From contig JASANE010020161.1 of NCBI GenBank assembly GCA_030248225.1, positions 16,518 to 80,517 on the forward strand: DNA of 64,000 nucleotides, read 5' to 3'. The notes beneath the pieces are model-generated. The model did not search any database. It saw nothing but the letters and a program-made list of their open reading frames with translations, and was not told the origin of the DNA. Shown here piece by piece: positions 46,050-55,825 of the stretch. A program made the translations under genes and the position numbers. Numbering within the stretch: position 1 is the stretch's first letter; each line of letters begins with the position of its first letter. Origin of the DNA: Trileptium ribeirensis (Eukaryota > Nematoda > Enoplea > Enoplida > Thoracostomopsidae).

Positions 46050-48150
46050 CTTAATTTTGGAATAATTTAGCCTCAGCTTGCTGTCAGCAAATTACTCCCC
46101 AAAACCATTCATAAGAAGCTTAGCTGCGCGAACAGTTTCAGATATGGTGCCACTGTACAATTGTTTATAAAACTAGATGTCGTCGCCGTAAGAGCGTGCT
46201 TTGCAACCGGCATTTGTTGTAATGTTGATTACAAGTGCAATATTAGATGTTGAACAATAGGGGGCCAAAAATGCTGGCTTGTGTGAAGCCCACTGTTGTT
46301 TTATCACTAACCTTGATGCAATGTCATCGATCGTTCATGCATAATTTAAATTATTTTATCGGTGTGTGTGATACACGAATGCTGCACTAACGGCAGAGTA
46401 AACGTAACCAAGTCGAAAGCAGCGAAGAGGTCTAACGATACAAGCAAATGTCGGTTTATTATCGCCATATTGACTCGTATGTCAGAGCATATCTGAAGAA
46501 AAGCTGTTTCTGTGCCCACTGCTGAGGCGGAATCAGGCGGTTGCCTCCTGGTATTAAGCGTAGAATTGATTAAATACGGCCGTTTCTATCAGTTTGGGTA
46601 GAAATGATAAATTTGAAATCGATCGGAGCTTTGTAAAGTTATTTCGATCTTCAGTTGTAGCTTTAAGTATCAGTGTTACTACAGCTAATTTCTCTCGCGT
46701 TGGGCATACGTGTTCAATTAGCGTGGAATTAATGTTAGCATTGGACAAAGATGATATATAAGTACACTGCTTTATGACGGGTGAAGGCACAGTGTCAAGG
46801 GGACTGCGTTGTGAGGTTTCTGCAGCAAATACATGACGTACACATTCTTTGGTTAGAGGCAATATTTCAAATAGTCCAGTTCTGATACTCATTATTTGCT
46901 GGTTACGGCCGCTTCTGGTGAAGGTTCGCCGTATCCTGGATACCTTTTCATTAAAATAACGGGTTTTGTCATCAGGCTTGTCGGGATTTAGTGGAGGTTT
47001 GCTATGACGTTGAACCATCGAGCTAGTCACTATTTCTTTGAGTGTACGACACTGTCTAGAAATTTGGTTTATTTTGTCAGAGTTATCTGAAAGATTTTCG
47101 CTACCTATCAAGATTTGCTTGATTGGGGAGTCAGCGCCACAGTTTTTCCAGGCGACGGACATTATATTTTGGCCTGCGGAATTTCGTGCCAAGTTACGGA
47201 CATTGTGGACGCTCTTAAATTACTTTACTCTGTTAGTGTATGGCGATCAGCGGTTGTCTGCATGGATTCATAGAAAGCTTTTGTTATCACATCTAGAGTA
47301 GCAGCGTTTACGGTGTCATAAGTTAGTCAAGCCGATTGTACAATGGCTGACGACTGAGTTGCACTGTGATTCGCTCCAGCAGAATGTGAACGAGCTGTAG
47401 GCTTCGGCAAACGTAAGATACAGCTGCACCGCGGTGATGAAGTTAATTATAGCATCATTTGCGAACAATTGTGCATTCAGCGGTTTCCATTGCCGTAACT
47501 TAAAATGTTTTTGAGTCCTGGGTGCTCGGTTACCACCAGGCGCAAAGAAAGCAATCAAACGGTAATGAGGATCCGGACTGGTGTATAAGTCCATGAAAAG
47601 TTTACTGTTAGATCGGCTCAGTACGCAGCGAGTATATTACCATGAATGTTCGTTGATTCATTGATGTGCTGAGCTAAAGTCAAATGATTCAATGATATTT
47701 AGAAGTTCATTATTAGCCTTGGCCACATTTAAATCGCCGAAGATGATCAGCCTTTGCGAAATAAAACAAATGAGCAAGAAAATTGCAAACTCGCAAAAAT
47801 GGCAAAAATGTGTCATACCTGTCTGTGGGGTCTACATATTACCGCAATTTTAATCTTATTCTCTCCAATTAAAGCCATTCCTATAACTGTTCAAATATCG
47901 AGTAATGTAATGTGTTGATGTTACAGAAGCTGAAGGCAACATTTTTAGCGAAATATCACCGAAAGACCACCTCCCCGGCCACAACAGCCTGGCTTTGAAA
48001 CCGAGGTATCGCTGTTAGGTGCTGCTTCCTGTAAGGCGGCAGAAGCGAGGGTTCGAAGCCACGTCTCTGTAAGACCGAGGATCTCCAACTGAATATCACT
48101 AATTACGTAACGTACAGTGGCATATTTAGAATTGACTAAGCGAACATTTG
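46050..48150 (-). mobile_element. LINE retrotransposon relic (endonuclease and reverse transcriptase)
   Basis: Read on the minus strand, the frames, with shifts and stops, give in order: an endonuclease with LTETWL, GRGGGLSVIF, VICRP and LIIFGDLN (48,100-47,690); the linker; then reverse transcriptase with ISNLSFLPKLIE (46,554-47,192 ORF), TETAFLQICSDI, LVSLDLFAAFD and a YGDD-I-FY box near 46,180, ending in RLNYSKIK near 46,060. This is the order and motif set of CR1/Jockey-type LINEs. It is broken by stops and shifts and cannot transpose. Confidence 0.85.
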
Positions 48151-48170
48151 GCAGTGCAATATTATTTACG

Positions 48171-48530
48171 GTGTCATAGGTTAATTAAGCCGACTGCACA
48201 ATAGTTGACGACTGAGTTGCATTGTGATTCGCTCCAAGATAATGTGAAATACGTAGGATACAAGGTTCTATGGCGCAAGATTTGGTCGACGGCGAAGCAG
48301 AAAGGACTGACAAAATGGTAATAGTTGTTGATGACGTGGCGGAAGACCGAGGTGGCTACTGCGGAATCATCAGGTATCAACCGTCGGTATTTGACGTATT
48401 GGACGCTGGACGGCCAGAAGGATGAGTCTGTCATAGACAATAACAGTGCTCTGCTAATGACAACATGGAATCCTGCGTGCGCTGACTTGGTGGCGGCAGG
48501 AAAGACATGCAACGAGATTATCCCGTTAGA
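48171..48530 (-). mobile_element. second truncated LINE copy, same family
   Basis: The minus-strand frame ends SWSESQCNSVVNYCAVGLINL, nearly identical to CWSESQCNSVVSHCTIGLTNL at 47,316-47,400. Upstream, KYRRLIPDD corresponds to the post-endonuclease linker of the first copy. It holds only this linker region, so the two copies lie head to tail with different truncations. Confidence 0.7.
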
Positions 48531-48609
48531 TATGATTGATGAGTTGGCTGATGTATCCGCTTGGAAACGACGAATTAGGAGGTGCGCCCATAAAAATGGA
48601 TAAGATGCT

Positions 48610-50340
48610 ACATTTGATGATTCAGCTCCTTTATTAAGAGGCTAACGTTTGCACTGTGATTGGTTTTTTACTTAAGACCTGACCAGCACTGAATTTTCTT
48701 TGATTTTCAACCTAAAGCAAGCAAGCAGCAGGCAATAACCCACTGAATGCATTAGCGTTAAGTTTTATTTTGTATATATATTTTCATGTTTTCATTTCAC
48801 ACTGATATTGCTAATTTTGAGTCATTTCATCTCACCTTGTCAATGCAGTTCGAATGATAGAAAACTAATTTTATCGAGTAAAATATTTTCGAAAATTTTG
48901 GTACCAACGGACTATTGATAACCCAAAAAATAGGAAACAATGTAATAAAATGTGGTCGAAATGGATAGGTTCAGCACTGCCCCGCTAACCTGAGTCGAAT
49001 AGTACCGAAATTTCCATTGCACATTCAAAATTGGATTATTTTCGGGCTGGCGATTCTATGGAAATCCACATATAATTTGACAATGTATATCGTGGTATTT
49101 ATTCTTTTCCGCTCTCTAATTTCAGTCGTAGTGACTATCAAACTAACGTTGATTTCAAACATCAACGCGCTATCGATGTCGTTGCAAGACGCAGTGCGAT
49201 AAAGATACGGCTTTTAGTTTCAAATTGATTTCCCCGTTGCGCGAATAACATTTCTCAACGAAATGAAAAATCTCATTTCCTTCGTAACCCTCTCCTTCTT
49301 AAACCAAAGCGTAGCATGTACAATCTTGAACAAAGTTTTACTCCGACCGCGGATTGCACCTGGATCGCTCATGTGCAATTTTTGTATGCAGCCACTACGC
49401 TATTTAGGAGGTGTTACTCGGCTCCTTAAGGAACGTCATAACGCGAACGAATAAGCACATACCAAGCGACAACCGCGGCAGTTAATTCGCCAAGCAATGT
49501 ACGCTGCGACAAATGTGGAAATGTGCAACCGAAAGGTTAAATTTATCGACCATAAGCTACATATTAAAATCATATACTTTTGATTTTCTGCCATAATGTT
49601 ACATTCTGTTCGTGAACATTTCTTCGGTTGTAAGTTTTTATCTTTGACCTAATTCTTGTGATTTTAAGGCTATTACTTTTGAGAATTTTACTAATTTTAC
49701 TTTAATACGGTGTGGGTATGCATTGATGTTCACATCTACATTATATATACCCTAGGTGTATATCCACAGCGCTAATGTTAGTTTCGGCCCATAAGAGTCG
49801 CACCTTCTAAGCAATATTCCCCCTCCTGAGATTCGGAAAACACATTCGCTTCACTCCTCTCGCCGGGGCCCGCGGAAAATTTTAGGTTGTCTGCAGTTAT
49901 AACGTTTTAACAATATTTGTGTAGTATACCTAATATATAGATAACTTTGTGTTAGTAGACAAGATTTCGCTAAAATTTATTTTTATATGTGACTCAGCAA
50001 ATAAATTTCAACATGATTTGCAATGATACCTCGAGCCCAACGCATAACACTTCCTTTAGCAGAGTTGTCTGCCACCACAATCTAAGTCGACCCTGAACAC
50101 CTATGACATATACGTTTGACCTTGACCATATTTTCATGAATAGTTTTTCTTACGAGTTACTCTGAATAGGACTATCAGAAGAATTAATTTGATACTTAAC
50201 TGTATTTTTAACAGTGTTCATAACGCATTATTGTATATGTACTGTAAATGTATGAAAAGTCATAGTATTATGTTTATATACAATGCTTTTTCCTATCATA
50301 AAGATAATTCTGAGATTCTTCACATTATTCGTTTTGCGCG
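48610..50340. other. no supported gene
   Basis: AT-rich. The ORF at 49,263-49,454 (+) looks partly protein-like, but without splice support. Confidence 0.3.
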
Positions 50341-50354
50341 CGTATATAATAGGC

Positions 50355-50590
50355 GTTGACGGGGGACGTAGGGGTGGCTTGTGTAATCATGAGGGTAGCA
50401 TCTTCACTTCTCCCAAGCCAAATCTTTGCCAAAAATTGGCGAAAGTTTAGCGAAATTGGGAAAAATTTTGAGTTCCTAAAAATTTCAAAAATTCATCCCT
50501 CCCCTGACCTACCCCCCACCGAGGACTTCCCTCCTCCCGAGACCATCTTCCCTTCCCCCTTCAGCCGACGGACGTTAGAAACCCACGGTA
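50355..50590. repeat. GC-rich dispersed repeat, copy 3
   Basis: GACGGGGGACGTAGGGG start, GCCAAAAATTGGCGAAAGTTTAGCG core, then a C/T-rich tail (CCTCCCGAG, CTTCCCCCTTCAG). The core is that of copies at 42,350 and 51,144 and of 6,787. Confidence 0.5.
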
Positions 50591-50844
50591 TATATGTTAA
50601 CTTTCGTATAGGTATATTTTGTCCTAATTTTAATAACAACGTTTTGTAGCATTATATAAATCTTCATACAATGTAGATATACTTTAATACAAACAAAAAT
50701 GGTTGCATTGGCCGACAGCTATTAGGGGTTGCGGTAAAATATACATGTAAAAATCATAATGTGTATATAATAAATATAATGCTAAATTCGTTATATTATG
50801 ATGCTAAATTCACTGTATTGTGTATCCTATATTACAATAACAGG

Positions 50845-50883
50845 TATTCACTAAGACAATTTACCAAACTGTCTTAGTGAATA
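50845..50883. other. perfect 14-bp hairpin
   Basis: TATTCACTAAGACA and TGTCTTAGTGAATA form a perfect inverted repeat around 11 bases. Flanks are ordinary AT-rich DNA. Confidence 0.7.
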
Positions 50884-51143
50884 AAAAACCATTTAAAATA
50901 TTATATATACTCAAAAGTTGACCTAGGCTATTGCCCAGATGTAGTTAACCTATCGTGTCACGAAATAACATTGTAATTATCAACATCTCAAAAATTGTGC
51001 TTTTCGCTTGCCAAATTTTTCATGCTGAGGCTAATAATTTTCTTCTTAGTTTAGTTGGAAATAACATGCACTGTTTGTTAATACTAGCATTTATATTACA
51101 ACTACGTGATTATATATATACAACCACTGACGTTCTGAGATAT

Positions 51144-51440
51144 CGGGGGGTGGTTGGGGTGTGTGGAGCATGTAGCTGCGGTCGTCCCGGAGGGGGAGGT
51201 CCTCCAAGGATTGCTGAAAAAAGTTGACCTCCCCCACCGTACCGTGGGCTCAGTTTTGCGAATTTTACCCCCATTTTTGCAAAGTTTCACCTTATGTTTG
51301 CCAATTTTTGCTAAAATTGTCCACACACCTTCGAGCAGTGGTTTAGGGCACCTGGGTGGAGGTAAGTTTAGAGCACCGGGGTGGAAGTAACGTAGTATAT
51401 ACCCCAACGAGAGATACACCAGGGCCTTGGGGGCGGGGTA
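51144..51440. repeat. GC-rich dispersed repeat, copy 4
   Basis: GGGGGTGGTTGGGGTGTG start; TGAAAAAAGTTGACCTCCCCC, TTTTGCGAATTTTACCCCC and TTTGCCAATTTTTGC inside; GCACC(T/G)GGGTGGA twice near the end. Reverse-complement match to copy 1 at 6,787. Confidence 0.6.
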
Positions 51441-51544
51441 CCCCTGAGCTATTCTGTCGGCATTATGTTCGTTTTATTGTGACAAAAGTGATGCCAAAAA
51501 TTATTATCTCCTTAACTAATTCAACATCATCCAATAGCCTATCG

Positions 51545-51945
51545 TAGCTCATTCTGAGGTAAAAACACGCAATAAACTGCCGAAATTAAAAAAATCGTCG
51601 CATCTGTAAAGGGTCGCCTAACCATATTCGGCCCATAGCGGCAAAAACAGTGGCACAACAGTTGTTGTAATGTTGTGGATTTTTTGTTCTGATTCTGTTT
51701 TCTGAAACTGGTTTTAAGGGTATTTCTATTTTGATCTGAATATATGGTCGAAGCTCTTCGCGTCCAACTAAACGGCGTGTGTATAATCACGTTTTTCTAT
51801 CGCGCAAAAAATTGTCAAAATCTATATTCACCAGATGATGGGTTATGAGCAACACTGACTGAAAAAAAAATTTTCGCAACGCCCACCCCCACACCCTCAG
51901 CGCACTCAGCAGAAACTCTACGCTTCAACAATTTTACGCTACTAA
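51545..51945 (+). mobile_element. LINE 3'-end-like relic, copy 2
   Basis: Diverged match to 11,890-12,320: AGGTAAAAACACGCAA-AA-TGCCGAAATT, AAAGGGTCG..CCATATTCGG, CTATCGCGCAAAAAATT, ATGAGTTATG-like and CTCAGCAGAAACTC, in the same order. No microsatellite tail remains. Confidence 0.5.
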
Positions 51946-52137
51946 ACTAACGGCCACTTGATAAATATGTCTTAAATATATAAAATATACCTGTGTTTTG
52001 GGAAGGTGAATGTAAGTATATATTTAAATTTACTACTAATTCGATGTTTTATTACAGCTGAACGCGTCTCTCGATATTATACTAATCCTGATATATCTTC
52101 GTGGACGAAGATATTTCAATTATCAAGACCCCTATCT

Positions 52138-52370
52138 CTTACAAAAGCGATGCCAACACAACACTCCGCGCTAAAGAACAGAATTCATATCCACACATTA
52201 CGCAACACACTCAACCAACACGCAACTAAACAACAATACCCAACACACAACCGAAGAAGCAGAGAAACAAGCGCGCCCCACCATCCTCACAAAAGCCCCT
52301 CCACTTAAGACCCCTTTCCCAAGCCACCCCACACGACCCTCCAAAAACGCCCTCCGACACAAAAGAGGGG
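52138..52370. other. T-depleted A/C-rich island 1
   Basis: On the + strand this stretch is almost all A and C with few T and scattered G, ending in a G-run (GAGGGGGGGG). Flanks are normal AT-rich sequence. No repeat unit is visible. The similar island at 59,690-59,893 suggests a common cause, unknown. Confidence 0.6.
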
Positions 52371-52552
52371 GGGGAACAAAATTAATTTGAAGCTTTATCA
52401 CTACAGTATATGTAATTCCAATAACCATGACTTCTTCATTGAAGGGTACCGCCGTATGTCTGCCAGAATAATCAACAACAATGCACCTTTGGTAGTGATA
52501 TTACTAACACATTGATACAAATTTGGTACCAAGCCCATAATAATTATTGCAG

Positions 52553-53067
52553 GGAATATTCCTTATTGAACTTCACGAAATTTTCAACAAATGGCTAATT
52601 TAGATAGCAGTGGGGTTGCCGGAAATTCGACGCAAACTATAAGTGAATATATAGCTAGGCTACTTCTAGCTTTCAATATTAGTGATGATGACTATGCTAT
52701 GCAAAATGCTGAAAGTTATACTCTGATGGGGAGAGTCAACGCAACAAACGTTAAACAACCACCGTATTATTATAATCACGACGTTCACACAAAGGAAGAA
52801 AGCTCGGTTACGCTAGGAATACTCACAAACATCCCAACAACCACTACGACTGTGCCAAAACAATATTTGGCGACATTTTCGTTCGATATACACTCCATTA
52901 AAGAGTTTAAACGCAATCCTTCGACATTTCTGGTTGCTAGTATATCTGTTATGGTTCTTATTACGTTGATTATAACGTTTTGGGGAAGTATATACAGGGT
53001 CGCACAAACTGATATCATCTGCAAAAATCTTTGTGCAAAATTTACCGGACTGCAACAGAAATCGAAG
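52553..53067 (+). CDS. first coding exon of a single-pass membrane protein
   Basis: ATG at 52,591 (ACAAATGG, good context) opens 159 codons ending in phase 0 at AAG|GTAATT. An acceptor at 52,551 (TAATTATTGCAG) suggests the 5' untranslated part is itself spliced. No N-terminal signal peptide. Residues 1-108 carry N-glycosylation sites (NST, NIS, NAT) and a Thr-rich run. Residues ~110-138 form a membrane helix (FLVASISVMVLITLIITFWG). A short Cys-containing basic tail (CKNLCAKF) follows. Type III orientation is likely: N-terminus outside, tail inside. No family recognised. Confidence 0.55.
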
Positions 53068-53307
53068 GTAATTGTTTATTAGTCTACGGCTTACCTTATG
53101 TTTTAGCAAATACTAATTCAGCATAAACTGATTGTCGTCGTCCACATCGTGAGCTCAAATATAATTCTGAAATTAATTACTGCATGTGACCGATTTTTTG
53201 TTGTAATTGTAATGATGGGTATTGGTTTGGTTGCAAATTCCCAATTATAAATATTTGTAGGTATATAAAATTTTTGGGGAATGTCATACCCAACACCATT
53301 TATCAGC

Positions 53308-53555
53308 CTATAGTTGTCTTAGCTTTGATTTTACCATATGTAACTCCTTAAACAGAGGTCCGTTTTCTACCGTTACAGTGTATGTTGTCGAGTCAACGGT
53401 TAAATTTGCAGTTAACGAGCTGGCATTCAAAGAGCAGTAATATTCCAGCAGAAGCTGAACAAAGAAACACAGTGCTTGCAATTCCTGTTTCTTTGCAAAA
53501 TGGATGTAAAATTCTTTAATATAATCTGTAATCAAGCGTGGTTTTACGGATATGA
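53308..53555 (-). CDS. possible terminal exon on the opposite strand
   Basis: On the minus strand, CTCTCACCTGCGAATTTTAG is a fair acceptor, followed by about 80 open codons and TAG. A donor (ATG|GTAAAA) near the end would make it internal. The peptide has an amphipathic helical part (ITDYIKEFYIHFAKKQELQAL) and a Thr/Val strand-like part with N-glycosylation motifs (NAS, NLT). It lies within the first intron of the membrane-protein gene. No family recognised. Confidence 0.3.
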
Positions 53556-53727
53556 CTAAAATTCGCAGGTGAGAGTCAGGGCATTAAATACCTTCAAAAC
53601 AACAAATTTTAAGCGAAACAATTCTATAGGCAAATTTTAAACATTACAGAAATAAATTTCTAGCAGGACGTGTATCCGGTACAACTGAACTCCAGCATCG
53701 ATTAGTTGTTGGAACTGTTCTGAGCAA

Positions 53728-54216
53728 TGCGGTGTTCACGTTATAATGTCCCCGTTGTTTGGTACTTTTGTCCACCTGTAGTCGCGATCCTACAGTACCG
53801 ACAGTCAGGTTGAGAACCATGCTCTAAATCAGTTTCCGAACGTGCACTACACACTCCTAGCTACTACATTTGTTCTTTACAGTATCGTACACACTTTTAG
53901 TTAAATTTATGCTCGAATTCGCTGCAACTTACACCGTCTGTGGCTAATGCGATTTATTAGTCAACTGTGCTGTGTAGTTGCTTTTAATTATCGATATTTC
54001 TATCTAACCATATGAACGTTTATGAAATAATGCTGCACGCTGTCGATAAAGCTGCAAGAAGACACAGTGTGCTGCAGTACCCATAACTAGCTACCTTTGA
54101 AAAAATTTATAAAAAATATTGGGTTATCTAAGACACCCTGTTGTCGACAGTGAACCTGAAACTGTGTGGTGTACATAGGTTCCAAACGTTAGGGACATTA
54201 TAACGTGAACGCCACA
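53728..54216. mobile_element. TWA-type MITE, copy A
   Basis: Left TGCGGTGTTCACGTTATAAT and right, in complement, TGTGGCGTTCACGTTATAAT. Flanks CAA and TAA fit an eroded 3-bp TSD. Interior has CTAGCTAC and an ACACCGTC-like motif shared with the other copies. 489 bp, non-coding. Confidence 0.75.
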
Positions 54217-54462
54217 TAAGTCCGCAAATAGCATGGTTTAGGGACGATGAACAACTGAGAAATAAACCAGTGGAACAGTAACCGTAGCAAATGAAGCTTG
54301 TTTTGTGTTTTCACCTAATAGTTGAAAAATTCGCTTTGTTTGGTTAGGCCATCCGTCACCTTACATCGCAGGAATGGCTTATGGCTGGTTCTTTTAATAT
54401 CTTGTCATAAGGCTCGCTTAATATGAATGCACAATATATTTGAAATCGTATGCTCTGCTTTA

Positions 54463-54874
54463 TGCGGATTTTACGTTATAAAGGATGCCCCTTTGTGAAA
54501 GATTTGTCAACCGTGGGTGTCTCTGCCACCATACATTATATGGCGTCTTGGAGGCCATGGTGTTTCCGATGGTATTTTAAGATAGTATACGCAAGTACTG
54601 CAGTGTCAGTAATGGTATGGTGACTACACCGTAAAATTTTTCAAATCCTTATATGGTGTCACGTAGACCATGGTATTATTTACACACCTTATATAATGTG
54701 TTTGTGCATAATGTCGTTGACACCATCAGTAAAAACAACAGTTATAGACACTATATTTAAGTTAACGGTTTTTAATACACTATCTGTTCTATTATATACC
54801 AATGGATGGTATAGTCTAGACTATTGGGAGATAAAACTTTCACATGGAGGGTTCTTTATAACGTAAACGCCGCA
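54463..54874. mobile_element. TWA-type MITE, copy B (variant)
   Basis: TGCGGATTTTACGTTATAA at the left and, in complement, TGCGGCGTTTACGTTATAA at the right; TTA on both sides. Interior rich in CCATGGT/ATGGTGT motifs in both orientations. Related to the fragments at 59,607 and 62,694. Confidence 0.7.
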
Positions 54875-54879
54875 TTAAG

Positions 54880-55820
54880 CATCCAAGCGCTAAACAATTC
54901 AAAGACTTACTTAAACAAGTTGACCTAACTCGTTTTTACATTATGACCGACACATATAGTCAGTTGTAAGCGGGCAACCCTAACTGATTAGTCTTTATTG
55001 GTTGACACCTCGCTGTTTATTTGTTGTAATAAGAGTAACAATATTTAGTTTCAATTTTGGCATGTATTTATAAAATAAATCAGTGATCAACCAATAAAAT
55101 TTTGTTTGTTTTGTTTTAATGCAGACGTTCTATTGCACGAAAACACAAAAAAATTAAATATACATTATCATTTAGATGTACACCGTCCCTTTAGCAAGAG
55201 CACATATCGGATCATCATGATTCTCTAATTTGTACCGACTACAAAAATAACTATATGCTATGCCGACACCGTTCGATTGTCAACGTCCCTTAATTTTTCT
55301 GTCTGTGATACTCGCCTACTGACGGTGAGGTTATTAAGCTCAATAGTCAATAACATCATAATATAAACCGATTTGGGGCAGTGCAAATGGGCATTGTTCA
55401 AACTTAGCTAGCAAACGAAAGGAGTTGCAGGTAAATCAGTTACCTGTATGTGCAGTCATGTAACATCCAATCGAAAAAAATTGAAAAACTTCCTGAAAAT
55501 TTTTAGTTATGGATGCTCTGTTATAAATTGCGTTTTATTATTGTATATCCCTGCTACGCAACATGATAATCAATCTTACTGTGAATAGTGGATAAATTTA
55601 TTCGGTAATAATAATAAGTGACATTGTGCTTGATAACGTTGACACTTGTGCTAAATTGCTGTCGTGTGGCAACTATTATCCGCGATATTAGTCAAATAAC
55701 AGACAATAGTTATCGTGCTGCCTGTCGTCGATAGCTATTTTCGACACATATACAGTTCAGCTGTCATACTTAGTTGCCTAATATCGTTTTAATTTGAAAA
55801 AGGCCCATAGATTTTTAATG
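54880..55820. other. intronic stretch without features
   Basis: AT-rich. A candidate acceptor at about 55,123 (TTGTTTTAATGCAG) has no exon of compatible phase behind it. Confidence 0.35.
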
Positions 55821-55825
55821 GCTTA

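Noticed and set aside
48325..48603. 92-codon + strand ORF
   Set aside because: Antisense shadow of the second LINE copy.
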